Source: CAVRQM01 sp963838805 (lineage in GTDB: Bacteria; Pseudomonadota; Alphaproteobacteria; Acetobacterales; Acetobacteraceae). From it: a stretch of DNA of 64,000 bases. The translations under genes and the position numbers were made by a program. Under the pieces are notes generated by a model. That model made no database searches and was not told where the DNA came from. It worked only from the letters and a program-made list of their open reading frames with translations. Below, one piece after another: positions 8,868 through 17,888 of the stretch; the stretch's first letter is position 1, and each line of letters begins with the position of its first letter. The stretch is from the NCBI GenBank assembly GCA_963838805.1, contig CAWISK010000005.1:62001-126000 (forward strand), read 5' to 3'.

Positions 8868-9964
8868 CCGCGCCGCAGCCACGCCCGGCGGTGCTGAGCA
8901 TCGCCGCCTATGTGGGCGGCGACAGCACGCTCGCGGGCCACAACCGCACCATCAAGCTGTCGTCCAACGAGACGCCGTTCGGCCCGCCGCCCGGTGCGCG
9001 CGAGGCATTCCTGCGCATGGCCGCCGAGCAGCACCGCTACCCGGACGGCGGCAGCGCCGAGCTGCGCCGCGCGATTGGCCGCCGCTTCGACCTCGACCCT
9101 GCCCGTATCGTCTGCGGCACCGGTTCGGACGAGCTGATCCAGCACCTGGCGCTGATCTATGGCGGCCCCGGAACGGACGTGCTGATGACGATGCACGGCT
9201 TCGCCATGTACCAGATCGCTGGCACCTATGCCGGCAGCCGCGTCATCAAGGTGCCGGAACGCAATCTCACCGCCGATATCGACGCGCTGCTGTCGGCGGT
9301 GACGCAGGCGACGCGCATCGTGTTCCTCGCCAATCCGAACAACCCCACGGGCAGCCTCGTGCCACAGGCCGAGATCGCACGGCTGCGCGCCGGACTGCCG
9401 GATAACGTGCTGCTCGTGCTCGATGCCGCCTATGCCGAATATGTCGAGCGTCCCGAGTACGATCCCGGCGTGGCACTGGTCGATGCCGGCCAGGACACGG
9501 TGATGCTGCGCACGTTCAGCAAGATCTTCGGCCTGGGCGGGATGCGCATCGGCTGGTGCTATGCGCCGGCACAAATCGCCGACGCGCTGGGGCGCGTGCG
9601 CGGCGCGTTCAACATCAATATCGCGGCGCAGGCGGCGGCGGTCGCGGCGCTATCCGAGCCGGGCTGGGTCGAGCGGTCGCGCGCGCATAACGCCGAATGG
9701 CGGGAGCGATTGAGCAGTGCCCTGCGCGCTGCCGGCATCACCGTCTGGCCGAGCGAGGGGAATTTCATCCTGGCCGATTTCGCGACACCGGAACGTGCCC
9801 GCGCCGCCGACGCGGCGCTGCGCGCGGGCGGCGTGATCGTGCGCGCACTCGCCGGCTACGATCTGCCGCATTGCCTGCGCATCACCATCGGCAGCGCCGA
9901 GGACTGCACACGGGTCGTCGATCTGTTGACCCGTTTCATGGCCGAACAGAGGGCGGATGTCTGA
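8864..9964 (+). CDS. hisC: Histidinol-phosphate/aromatic aminotransferase
   Basis: This is a 366-residue PLP-dependent class I aminotransferase of the HisC family. It has KLSSNETPFGPPP near the N terminus, GTGSDELIQHL, NPNNPTGS near residue 162, the DAAYAEY segment, and the PLP-binding Lys in FSKIFGLGGMRIGW near residue 219. HisC enzymes convert imidazole acetol phosphate to histidinol phosphate. In many alphaproteobacteria the copy beside tyrA also transaminates aromatic keto acids, so both roles are possible. The ATG overlaps the preceding stop by four bases, and tyrA starts eight bases before this stop, giving a three-gene aromatic operon. Confidence 0.94.
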   Translation: MTAPQPRPAVLSIAAYVGGDSTLAGHNRTIKLSSNETPFGPPPGAREAFLRMAAEQHRYPDGGSAELRRAIGRRFDLDPARIVCGTGSDELIQHLALIYGGPGTDVLMTMHGFAMYQIAGTYAGSRVIKVPERNLTADIDALLSAVTQATRIVFLANPNNPTGSLVPQAEIARLRAGLPDNVLLVLDAAYAEYVERPEYDPGVALVDAGQDTVMLRTFSKIFGLGGMRIGWCYAPAQIADALGRVRGAFNINIAAQAAAVAALSEPGWVERSRAHNAEWRERLSSALRAAGITVWPSEGNFILADFATPERARAADAALRAGGVIVRALAGYDLPHCLRITIGSAEDCTRVVDLLTRFMAEQRADV

Positions 9965-10844
9965 GACGCTGTTCCGCCGCTTCACCCTGCTGGGCGCTGG
10001 GCTGATCGGCAGCTCGGTGCTGCGCCGCGCGCGCGCGCGCGGCGACATCGCAGGCGAGCTCGTGGTTAACGCGCGCAGCCAGGCGACGCGCGATCGCGTG
10101 CTGGAACTGGGCATCGCCGATCGCGTCGAGGCCGATCCGGCGCGGGCGGTCGAGGGTGCCGACTGCGTCATGCTGTGCGCGCCGGTCGGCGCCTATGCCG
10201 GCTTGGCCGAGGCGATCGCGCCGCATATGGCACGCGACGCGATCCTCACCGATGTCGGGTCCACCAAGCAGTCGGTGATCCGCGACGTGGGGCCGCTGGT
10301 GCCCGACGGCGTGCACTTCGTACCCGCGCATCCGCTGGCCGGCACCGAGTTCTCCGGCCCCGATGCCGGCTTCGCCACGCTGTTCGAGGGCCGCTGGTGC
10401 CTGCTGACCCCGCCGCCAGGCACGGATCGGGCGGCCGTCGAACGGGTGGCCGAGCTTTGGCGCCGCTGCGGCTCGATGATCGAGGTGATGGAACCCGCAC
10501 ATCACGACCGGGTACTGGCGGTGGTGAGCCACCTGCCGCACCTGATTGCCTTCACCATCTGCGGCACCGCCGACGCGCTGGAGGGCGAGACGCGGCAGGA
10601 GGTGCTGCAATTCGCGGCCTCCGGCTTTCGCGACTTTACGCGCATCGCCGCCTCCGACCCGGTGATGTGGCGCGACGTGTTCCTCAACAACCGCGAGGCG
10701 CTGCTGGAGATGCTGGCGCGCTTCACCGAGGACGCGCAGGCGATGGCGCGCGCCGTGCGCTGGGGCGACGCGGCATATATCGAGGATCGCATCCATCGCG
10801 GCCGGGTAATCCGCAGGAGCCTGATCGACCTGCACCAGGCCTGA
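9957..10844 (+). CDS. tyrA: Prephenate/arogenate dehydrogenase
   Basis: TyrA oxidatively decarboxylates prephenate (or arogenate) for tyrosine synthesis. The 295-residue product opens with the NAD(P)-binding GAGLIGSS at residues 13-20. It has DVGSTKQSVI and the active-site segment HPLAGTEFSGPDAG near residues 124-137, then VSHLPHLIAF and GFRDFTRIAASDP in the helical C-terminal dimerisation domain. There is no ACT domain, so tyrosine feedback through ACT is not expected. It overlaps hisC by eight bases and is the last gene of the operon beginning at 7967. Confidence 0.95.
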   Translation: MSETLFRRFTLLGAGLIGSSVLRRARARGDIAGELVVNARSQATRDRVLELGIADRVEADPARAVEGADCVMLCAPVGAYAGLAEAIAPHMARDAILTDVGSTKQSVIRDVGPLVPDGVHFVPAHPLAGTEFSGPDAGFATLFEGRWCLLTPPPGTDRAAVERVAELWRRCGSMIEVMEPAHHDRVLAVVSHLPHLIAFTICGTADALEGETRQEVLQFAASGFRDFTRIAASDPVMWRDVFLNNREALLEMLARFTEDAQAMARAVRWGDAAYIEDRIHRGRVIRRSLIDLHQA

Positions 10845-10951
10845 CGCCGTCGCTGCGGAAAAACACGAACCCTCCTGCATCCAACGCGACCTCTCGGCAC
10901 GAGAAAGGATGGGCGGCACCGATGCCGCCAGACATGTCAGGAGAAAGACCG

Positions 10952-11513
10952 ATGACCCGTACCGAGGGCCGCCATCGCGGCTATCATGCTGTCCGCCGCC
11001 GTTCCCGCCTTCGCCGCGACCGCCATGAACACGGTGATGGTCGGCGGGCAGGCGATGTACCCGAACAAGACGATCGTTGCCAACGCGGTGAACTCGGCCG
11101 ACCACACCACGCTGGTCGCCGCCGTCAAGGCCGCGGGCCTCGTCGATACGTTGAACGGCCGCGGTCCGTTCACCGTGTTCGCGCCAACCAACGAGGCCTT
11201 CGCAGCCCTGCCCGCCGGCACCGTGGACAATCTGGTGAAGCCCGAGAACAAGGCGACTCTCACGAAGATCCTCACCTATCATGTGGTGCCCGGCGACTAC
11301 ACCGCAGCGAAGCTGCGTGCCGCGATCCGCAAGGGACATGGCGAGGCGATGCTCACCACCGTCGAGGGGGAGAAGCTCGACGTGATGATGAACGGACCCG
11401 ACAACATCGTCGTGCGCGACGCGAAGGGCGATGTGGCGAACATCTCGACCTACGACGTGAAGCAGTCGAACGGCGTGATCCAGGTGATCGACAAGGTGCT
11501 GCTGCCCGGCTGA
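10952..11513 (+). CDS. Secreted fasciclin-domain protein (frameshift in signal peptide)
   Basis: Fasciclin (FAS1) domains are secreted or surface modules linked to adhesion. The body has the two signature boxes, GPFTVFAPTNEAFAALP and ILTYHVVPGDY, and ends NGVIQVIDKVLLPG. As written, the frame opens only at the ATG at 10986. An ATG at 10952 has AGGAGAAAG a few bases upstream, and removing one G from the GGG at 10966-10968 joins it to give MTRTEAAIAAIMLSAAVPAF, a proper signal peptide. The corrected product has about 186 residues. The gap of about 107 bases from tyrA contains no recognised promoter. A terminator lies downstream at 11689. Confidence 0.88.
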
Positions 11514-11562
11514 GGCTTGCGCGCAAGCGACCGCGATGCCATCTTGCATCCCGCAACAACCG

Positions 11563-11576
11563 AAAGGAGGTGATCC
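11563..11576 (+). promoter_or_regulatory. Extended Shine-Dalgarno, 14-nt complement of 16S rRNA 3' end
   Basis: AAAGGAGGTGATCC is the exact reverse complement of the conserved bacterial 16S 3' end GGATCACCTCCTTT. It lies one base before a GTG codon, with AGGAGG about seven bases away from it. Such a complete match is rare and suggests very strong ribosome recruitment or a leader that sequesters ribosomes. Confidence 0.6.
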
Positions 11577-11577
11577 A

Positions 11578-11634
11578 GTGTCCAGCTTCACCATGCCGCG
11601 TGCGTCGCGCGCTGGATCGCTCGCTTACGCCTGA
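11578..11634 (+). CDS. Candidate 18-residue peptide behind perfect Shine-Dalgarno
   Basis: A GTG at 11578 opens a frame of 18 codons ending at TGA 11632-11634. The predicted product MSSFTMPRASRAGSLAYA is not one I recognise. Support is entirely contextual: it follows a 14-base perfect complement of the 16S 3' end at normal spacing, and a strong intrinsic terminator lies 55 bases after the stop. Together these look like a short independent transcription unit or a leader peptide. It could also be an N-terminal remnant of a gene disrupted by the rearrangement that left the OmpA fragment downstream, or the frame may be affected by a base error like its neighbours. Confidence 0.35.
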   Translation: MSSFTMPRASRAGSLAYA

Positions 11635-11688
11635 TATCCAGCGTGCCTGACACTTGACGAGGACGGGCGCGGCCTGTCGTCGAGGCGG

Positions 11689-11712
11689 GGGCCACCTTCG
11701 GGTGGCCCTTTT
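11689..11712 (+). terminator. Rho-independent terminator with TTCG loop
   Basis: GGGCCACC-TTCG-GGTGGCCC forms an 8-bp G+C-rich stem with a stable TTCG tetraloop, followed directly by TTTT. It would end transcripts from the fasciclin gene and the small peptide frame. Confidence 0.85.
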
Positions 11713-11806
11713 CGTTGGGCCGGGGCGCCGGCGCGGATCGCACGCCGGACAAGGGCGACAAGAACCCCAAGCTGTGACCTAAACGCATCACACCAAAGGA
11801 GAACTT

Positions 11807-11999
11807 TCCGGAACACCGCAGGTACAATCAGCGCCTTTCGATCCGGCGCGCGGAGGCGGTCGCGGTGGAACTGATGCGCCACGGCGTCGCGCAAGACATC
11901 ATCAGCGTGCAAGGCTTCGGCGAGATACATCCGCTGGTGCCGACCGCTGCGGGCGTGCGCGAGCCGCAGAACCGGCGCGTGGAGATCCTTCTCCGCTGA
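11807..11999 (+). pseudogene. Remnant of OmpA/Pal C-terminal domain
   Basis: This stretch encodes only the end of an OmpA-like peptidoglycan-binding domain: SGTPQ, then (after one extra G at 11821-11822) YNQRLSIRRAEAVAVELMRH, a GFGE box, and EPQNRRVEILLR before TGA. YNQxLSxRRA and NRRVEI are hallmark OmpA C-terminal motifs. No start codon, signal sequence, barrel or upstream half of the domain is present. The intact gene would need about 60 more domain residues upstream, where a terminator and unrelated DNA lie instead. I read it as a truncated relic; the small frameshift may be a base error. Confidence 0.7.
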
Positions 12000-12022
12000 A
12001 CACTGCATCGCGGTGCAGTGTT
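11999..12022. terminator. Bidirectional hairpin between convergent genes
   Basis: AACACTGCA-TCGCGG-TGCAGTGTT is a perfect 9-bp stem with a 6-base loop. It overlaps the stop of the OmpA remnant and the stop of the convergent ACT-domain gene. There is no long T run on either side, so termination is inferred from position and symmetry. Confidence 0.55.
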
Positions 12023-12338
12023 ACCCCACTTGGCGCCGCACCAGCCCCGTGATCTCGCGCTGCGCCCGAAGGCTGCTGACGCCCACGATCTGACGCAGAT
12101 TGCCCTCGAGCGCCTGCAACTGATCGGCCGGAACCGCCTCCAGCCCGATCTGCACATGCATCATCCCGCAACCGAGACGCTCGGCGTGCAGGCTGTCAGG
12201 AGCGAGGTCGCGGCGCGCGAACGGGGCCAGCAGGCGCGGCAGCAACCCGGGCTGGTGTTCGGCGACCACATCAAATCGGACTCGTGCGCGCTGGCCCAGC
12301 ATGGACCATGCAGTGATGGCGATCGGTTCGGCGGACAT
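12021..12338 (-). CDS. Small ACT-domain-like protein
   Basis: The 105-residue product begins MSAEPIAITAWSMLGQRARV and shows an ACT-like pattern: RFDVVAEHQPGLLPRLLAPFARRDL, then GMMHVQIGLEAVPADQLQALEGNLRQIVGV. This recalls the IlvH/IlvM-type regulatory domain (beta-alpha-beta with the PGLL loop). No partner enzyme gene for branched-chain synthesis is adjacent, so the ligand and target are unknown. A weak GGAG site lies about 15 bases upstream of the ATG. It is flanked by the OmpA remnant and by a transposase relic, so it sits in a disturbed region. The identification as ACT rests on pattern only. Confidence 0.6.
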   Translation of the reverse strand: MSAEPIAITAWSMLGQRARVRFDVVAEHQPGLLPRLLAPFARRDLAPDSLHAERLGCGMMHVQIGLEAVPADQLQALEGNLRQIVGVSSLRAQREITGLVRRQVG

Positions 12339-12485
12339 GACGAAGCTCCGGACTGGAGAAAGGCGCGGCGCGCGGGCGGCCGGCTGCTCAGGCAGCCGGG
12401 CTGGTAATTCGCCCCGTCATCATGTGTCCCGCGCGGGTCCGATCCGTCATGCAGGCACCCTAGCGCCTGGACGCCGCCAAGCCAA

Positions 12486-12577
12486 GCCAGGACGGCCATC
12501 TTCCGCTTCATCGAGGCTGGTACAACCCCACCCGACGACACTGCGGCCTCGGCTATCTGTCGCCCAACGGCTTCGCC
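12486..12577 (+). mobile_element. Relic of IS3-family transposase OrfB C terminus
   Basis: Translation gives ARTAIFRFIE, then in the neighbouring frame WYNPTRRHCGLGYLSPNGFA. The pair (xxIFxFIExWYNxxRRHSxLGYLSP) is the classic C-terminal signature of IS3-group OrfB integrases. Only about 30 codons remain, with one frame change between FIE and WYN. No inverted repeats or OrfA were found nearby. The 12339-12586 interval holds nothing else recognisable. Confidence 0.7.
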
Positions 12578-12586
12578 CCTGCCCGG

Positions 12587-14808
12587 TCAGTCATGCAGCC
12601 CGTGCTCGCGCGCCCAGGAGGCAATCGGCTCGCGCAGGCTTGTCTGGCCGCCGGCGTTGCGGCGGATCGCCGCCAGCACCGGCCGGAACTCGGCCAGGTC
12701 GAGCCCGGCCAGGAATGCCTTGATCGGCAGCACCGAGGTCGCAGGCATGGAGAGCGTCGTGAAACCCAGTGCCGCCAGCGTCATCGCCTCCAGCGGCCGC
12801 GAGGCGATCTCGCCGCACACCGAAAGCGCTACACCAGTCGCCTCGGCCTGCTGACGCAGCATCTCCACGATGTCGAGAAAGGGCGGGCTGAGCGGGTCAT
12901 AGCGATGCGCGAGCGAGGCGGTGCCGCGGTCGGCCGCGAACAGGAATTGCATCAGATCGTTGCTGCCGAGCGACACGAAATCCGCCTCCGCCAGCAGCGC
13001 CGGCAACTGCCATAGCAGGGCCGGAACCTCCAGCATGGTACCTACCGAAAGCTCGCGCGGCGCGGGACTTACCCGTGCCACTTCGGCGCGCAGCAGGGCG
13101 CGGGCGGCGCGGAACTCGCCCACCGTCGCCACCATCGGGAACATCACCGACAGCTTCCGCCCGGCGGCCGCCAGCAACAGGGCGCGCAACTGGCGCCGCA
13201 GCAGGGCCGGGCGATCCAGGCCGATGCGCAACGACCGCCAGCCCATCGCAGGATTCTCCTCCGGCTCCTGCTGCGCGCCCGGCAGCAGCTTGTCGCCGCC
13301 CAGATCGAGCGTGCGGAACAGCACCGGCCGATCGCCGGCTGCGTCCAGCACCCGCGAATAGAGCGCCGTCTGCTCGGCGACGTCGCTCACCTTGCCGCGG
13401 GCGAGCATGGCGATCTCGGTGCGAAACAGGCCGATCCCGTCCGCTTCCGTGGCATCCAGTTGAATGAGCTCGAGCGGCAGGCCGACATTCAGCATCAGTT
13501 GGAGCGGGACACCGTCCTTCGTCGCCGGCCTGCGCCCGCGCAGCCCGGCCCAGCCGGCCTGCCGCTGGGCGCGGTCGCGCAGCACGCGGGCATAGACCTC
13601 GCGCACGGCCAGCTCCGGGCGGAGCACGAACTGCTCGTCATCGGCGTCGAGCACCGCCTCGTCGCCGTCCTCGGCGGTGTCGAGCACGCCGCGCACGCCG
13701 CCCAGCGCCGGCAGGCCGAGTGCGCGGGCAAGGATCGCCGCGTGACCGGCGGCACTCGCCTCCTCCACCACGATTCCGGCGATGCCGCGCGCGTGCCAAT
13801 CGAGAAGCTCTGCCGGCCCAAGGCGGCGCGCGACGAGGATCGCACCGGGCGTCGCGGTCAGCGGGGGGATCTCGCCGTCGAGTGCCGCGAGCAATCGGCT
13901 GGCCAGAATCCTCCAGATCGGCCAGGCGCTCGCGCAAATAGGGATCGGCAATCCGCCGCATCCGGTCGTGCAGCTCACCCGCCACGCGGTCCACCGCCGC
14001 CTCGGCGGAGAGACCGCTGCGGATCGCCTCGCCGACCCTGCGCACCCAGCCCTGATCGGTGGCGACCAGGCGGTAGGCTTCCAGGATTTCGCGCGGCGCC
14101 TCGCCTTCCGGCAGGCCGCCGGCCAGGAGTTCGTCCAGGCCACGCTGGACATGGGCGAGCGCATGGGACAGCCGGGCCACCTCCCGCTCCGGATCGTCGG
14201 CCAGCAGCCGGCGCGGAGCCTGCCGCGCGCCCAGCCGCACGACCGGGCCGATTGCCAGGCCAGCGACAAGCGCCGTGCCCTCGAACCGGCGCGGTACGTG
14301 CGCCGCCAAGTCCCTCGGCCGCGCCGTCATGCGCACCGACCCTGGCCAGCACCTCGGCCAGCAGCATCGCCACGGTCTCGAGCACGTCGGCCTCGTCGGC
14401 GTCATAGCGGCGCGGCGTGCGGTTCTGCACTGCCAGCACGCCCAGCGTCCGCCCCGCCCGGCGCACCGGAACCGCCAGCATCGAGGCGTAGCGTTCCTCG
14501 CCGGTTTCCGGCCGGTAGGCGAAGGCGGGATGGTTCTGGGCATCCGGCAGGTTCAGGATCTGCCCGGTGGCGGCGACCAGCCCCACAATGCCCTCGCCCA
14601 CCCGCAATCGCGTGTGGCCCACCGCCTCGCCGCGCAGTCCCTCGGTGGCCACCAGCTCCAGGATGTCACCGGGACGCAGCGCGTAGACCGAGCAGACCTC
14701 GCTCACCAGCTCGCTGGCCACCAGCCGCACCAGTTGCGGCAGGGGTGCCGCGTCATGCGCCATCAATTCGCGCAGGCGAGCCAGCAGCCGGCGGGGGGCG
14801 GAGGCCAC
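12587..14808 (-). CDS. ptsP: Phosphoenolpyruvate-protein phosphotransferase PtsP (EI-Ntr), two frameshifts
   Basis: EI-Ntr takes phosphate from PEP and feeds the nitrogen-related PTS. Domain order: N-terminal GAF (residues about 20-160, LRVGEGIVGLVAATG, YASMLAVPVRR), then the EI N-terminal domain. The phosphorylated His lies in AAGHAAILARALGLPAL, near residue 353. The C-terminal PEP-binding TIM barrel follows with GLFRTEIAML, RTLDLGGDKL, GTMLEVPALLW, GSNDLMQFLFAADR and the catalytic Cys in SVCGEIASRP. One extra base each near 14330 and 13908 splits the frame in three; removing both gives about 739 residues, the family length. Start is a GTG six bases after the nitronate monooxygenase stop on the same strand. 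Confidence 0.92.
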
Positions 14809-14814
14809 GTGCTG

Positions 14815-15879
14815 TCAGTCCACGGCGGCAGCCGGTTCGGGCCGGCACGCCGCCGGCCCGCGCGCCGCCAGCGCGGCCACCGCCTGGGCCACCAACTCGT
14901 CGATGATGTCCGCCACCGGCTGCACGCTCGCCACCATGCCAACCGACTGGCCGGCCATGACGCTGCCCTGTTCCACGTCCCCGTCGATCACCGCGCGCCG
15001 CAGCGCGCCGGCCCAGAAATGCTCGATCGAAAGCTGCGCCCCCTCCCGCGTCAGCTCGCCCGCCTCGAAGGCGCGGACCGTCTCGGCCTGATGCCTGATG
15101 AACTGGCGCGTGCCCTCATTGGCCAGGCCGCGCACCGGAATGATCGGGAAGCGCGCGTCCAGTTGCGGCGAAGGCACCGCGTCGCGCGCGTTGGCGCGGA
15201 TGAAGGCCTGCTTGAAACGCTCATGGGCGATGCTCTCGACCGCGGCGGCGAAGCGGGTACCGAGCTGCGCGCCCGAAGCGCCCATCTCCAGGAACGACAG
15301 GATCGCCTCGCCGCGCCCGAGCCCGCCCGCCACGAACACCGGCACGTCGCGCAGATGCGGCAGGATTTCCTGCGCCAGCACGGTCAGGCTGACCGGGCCG
15401 ATATGCCCGCCCGCCTCGCTGCCCTCGATCACCAGCGCGTCCGCTCCCGACCGCACGAGCCGGCGTGCCAGCACCAGGGCGGGGGTAAAACAGACCAGCC
15501 GCGCGCCGCCGTCCTTGACCGCGCGCACTGCGGCACCCGAGGGCACGCCGCCCGCCAGGACGACATGGCCGACGCGGGCGGCGAGACAGACCCCGATCAG
15601 GTCGTCGAGCTGCGGGTGCATGGTGATCAGGTTGACGCCGAACGGCTTGGCGGTCAGCGCCTGGGTGCCGGCGATCTCGGCCTCCAGCAGCGCCGGAGTC
15701 ATGGCACCGCAGGCGATCACGCCGAAACCGCCGGCATTGCTGATGGCCGAGACCAGATGCCGCTCGCTGACCCAGCTCATGGCGCCGCCCATGATCGCGA
15801 CGCGGGTGCCCAGGAAGGCGGTGCCGCGCGACCATAGCGCGGCCAGACGCTCGTGCGCGGCGGCTATGTCAGACAGCAT
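14815..15879 (-). CDS. Nitronate monooxygenase-like flavoprotein
   Basis: This 354-residue FMN-dependent TIM barrel belongs to the nitronate monooxygenase / 2-nitropropane dioxygenase / FabK superfamily. Visible features are IMGGAMSWVS, SNAGGFGVIACGAM, ALVIEGSEAGGHIG with the GSEAGGH flavin loop, VFVAGGLGRGEAI and GASGAQLGTRF for phosphate binding. The conserved His in GGHIG matches the proposed catalytic base of class I enzymes. The start MLSDIAAAHERL overlaps the lysC stop by 11 bases. Lying between lysC and ptsP with tight spacing, it is probably part of that operon, though no metabolic link is known. Enoyl-ACP reductase (FabK) activity is an alternative. Confidence 0.85.
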   Translation of the reverse strand: MLSDIAAAHERLAALWSRGTAFLGTRVAIMGGAMSWVSERHLVSAISNAGGFGVIACGAMTPALLEAEIAGTQALTAKPFGVNLITMHPQLDDLIGVCLAARVGHVVLAGGVPSGAAVRAVKDGGARLVCFTPALVLARRLVRSGADALVIEGSEAGGHIGPVSLTVLAQEILPHLRDVPVFVAGGLGRGEAILSFLEMGASGAQLGTRFAAAVESIAHERFKQAFIRANARDAVPSPQLDARFPIIPVRGLANEGTRQFIRHQAETVRAFEAGELTREGAQLSIEHFWAGALRRAVIDGDVEQGSVMAGQSVGMVASVQPVADIIDELVAQAVAALAARGPAACRPEPAAAVD

Positions 15880-17087
15880 CGAGACCGTACGCGGTGTGCA
15901 ACGCGCGCACCGCCAGCTCGGTATATTCGGCGCCGACCAGCACCGAGACCTTGATCTCGCTGGTGGAGATGACCTGGATGTTGATGCCCTTGTCGGCCAG
16001 CGCCTTGAACATCGTGCCGGCGACGCCCGCATGGCTGCGCATCCCCACGCCCACCACGCTGATCTTGGCCACGTCGGGGTCGCTGGTGATGTCGGCATAG
16101 CCGATCTGCGCCCGCGCCCCGATCCAGCGTGGCAAGCGCGCGCGGCAGGTCGGCGCGGCCGACCGTGAAGGTCATATCGGTGGTGCCGCTCGCCGAGACG
16201 TTCTGCACGATCATGTCCACGTTGACCCCGGCCTGCGCCAGCGGCCCGAAGATCGCCGCGGCAATGCCCGGCCGATCGGGCACATGCTGCACCGTCACCT
16301 TGGCCTCCTCGCGCGAATAGGCGATGCCCGCCACCAACTCCTTTTCCACGATCTCGTCCTCGTCCACCACCAATGTTCCGGGCTTGTCCTCGAAGCTGGA
16401 CAGAACCTGCACGCGCACCCGCTCCTTCATCGCCAGCTCGACGCTGCGCGTCTGCAGCACCTTCGCGCCCACCGAGGCCAGCTCCAGCATCTCCTCATAG
16501 GTGATGCGTTGCAGCTTGCGCGCGCGCGGCACGATCCGCGGATCGGTCGTGTAGACGCCGTCCACGTCGGTATAGATGTCGCACCGCTCGGCGCCCAGGG
16601 CCGCCGCGAGCGCCACCGCGGAGGTATCCGACCCGCCGCGGCCCAGCGTCGTCACGCGGTTGTCCGGGCCGATGCCCTGGAACCCGGCCAGCACCGGCAC
16701 CTGTGCGGCCTGCATCCGTCGCACCAGCTCGGCGCCCTCGATGTCGCCGATCCGCGCCTTGCCGTGCTGGCCGTCGGTACGAACCGGCACCTGCCAGCCC
16801 TGCCAGGAGCGGGCATCGATCCCCATGTCCTGCAAGGCGATCGACAGCAGCCCGGCCGTCACCTGCTCCCCGGTCGCCACCACCGCGTCGTATTCGCGCG
16901 CGTCGTGCAACGGCGAGAGTGCCTGGCACCAGGCGACCAGCTGGTTCGTCACCCCAGCCATCGCCGAAACCGTGACCGCCACCTCATGCCCGGCATCCAC
17001 CTCGCGCTTCACCCGCCCGGCCACGCTGCGGATGCGGTCGAGGTCGGCCACGGAGGTGCCGCCAAATTTCATGACGATGCGGGTCAT
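15869..17087 (-). CDS. lysC: Aspartate kinase (frameshifted in second ACT domain)
   Basis: LysC phosphorylates aspartate for lysine, threonine, methionine and diaminopimelate synthesis. The kinase domain opens MTRIVMKFGGTSVADLDR. It continues with VVATGEQVTAGL, TLGRGGSDTSAVALAAALGA, CDIYTDVDGVYTTDPRIVP and EMLELASVGAKVLQTRSVE. Two C-terminal ACT domains follow (VQHVPDRPGIAAAIF and KISVVGVGMRSHAGVAGTMF). One extra base near 16124 separates ALATLD from IGARAQIGYADI. Corrected length is about 405 residues, normal for the family. The start was chosen at KFGGTS spacing; a frame extends upstream. As an essential gene, it argues that the shift is a sequence error. ubiG is divergent, 107 bases away. 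Confidence 0.94.
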
Positions 17088-17194
17088 CGCGGAATCCGGG
17101 TGGGAGGCGGCCTGACGAGACGCCGGCGCCGTGGTCAAGGGGTGGCTCTATCGGGTGCGCGGCACACATACTGGCGGCGGCACGGAGGGGCAAC

Positions 17195-17887
17195 ATGCAA
17201 CCGAGCGTATCGGCCGCCGAGGTGGCGCGTTTCGACCGGCTGGCGGCGCAATGGTGGGATCCGCACGGGCCGATGCGCCCGCTGCACGCGATGAACCCGG
17301 CGCGCTTGGGCTGGATCGGCACGCGGCTGGGCGCCGCACCGACCCGAGTGCTGGATGTCGGCTGCGGCGCCGGTCTCGCTGCCGAGGCGCTGGCGCGGAT
17401 GGGTCACCACGTCCTCGGCATCGACGCCGCCGCCCGGACGATCGCCGTGGCCCAGGCTCACGCCCGGGGCTCGGGCCTGCCACTCACCTATCGCGTCGCG
17501 GCCGCCGAGGAGCTGCTGGCCGAGGGGGAACGGTTCGCCGCCATCACGGCGCTGGAGGTGATCGAGCACGTGGCCGACCCGGCGGCATTCCTGCGCACGC
17601 TCGCGGGGCTGCTGGCGCCGGGCGGGAAGCTGTTCGTCTCGACCCTGAACCGCACCGCTCGCAGTTTCGCGGCGGCGATCGTTGGCGCGGAATATGTGGC
17701 GGGGATACTGCCGCGCGGTACCCATGACTGGCGCCGGTTCGTGACACCCGGCGAACTGTCCGACCACCTGCATGCGGCGGGGCTGCGGCTGGCCGACATC
17801 GCCGGCATGCGGCCCGATCTGCTGCGTGGCGGCTGGCGGACCAGCCGCGATCTGGCGGTCAACTACATCGCGCTGGCGACGCTGTAG
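17195..17887 (+). CDS. ubiG: Ubiquinone biosynthesis O-methyltransferase
   Basis: UbiG carries out both O-methylations in ubiquinone synthesis. The 230-residue product has the N-terminal signature FDRLAAQWWDPHGPMRPLHAMNPARL, unique to UbiG. SAM motif I VLDVGCGAGLAAEALARMG follows near residue 51, then GIDAA, EVIEHVADP and FVSTLNRT. A strong GGAGGGG precedes the ATG. It lies divergent from lysC, a pairing common in alphaproteobacteria, and is convergent with the sugar transporter operon, with only one base between the two stops. Confidence 0.96.
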   Translation: MQPSVSAAEVARFDRLAAQWWDPHGPMRPLHAMNPARLGWIGTRLGAAPTRVLDVGCGAGLAAEALARMGHHVLGIDAAARTIAVAQAHARGSGLPLTYRVAAAEELLAEGERFAAITALEVIEHVADPAAFLRTLAGLLAPGGKLFVSTLNRTARSFAAAIVGAEYVAGILPRGTHDWRRFVTPGELSDHLHAAGLRLADIAGMRPDLLRGGWRTSRDLAVNYIALATL

Positions 17888-17888
17888 C

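Noticed and set aside
10845..10951. Possible ECF-type promoter (GGAAAAA...CCAACG) before the fasciclin gene
   Set aside because: The -35-like element lacks the GGAAC core and no CGTT-type -10 is at the right distance.
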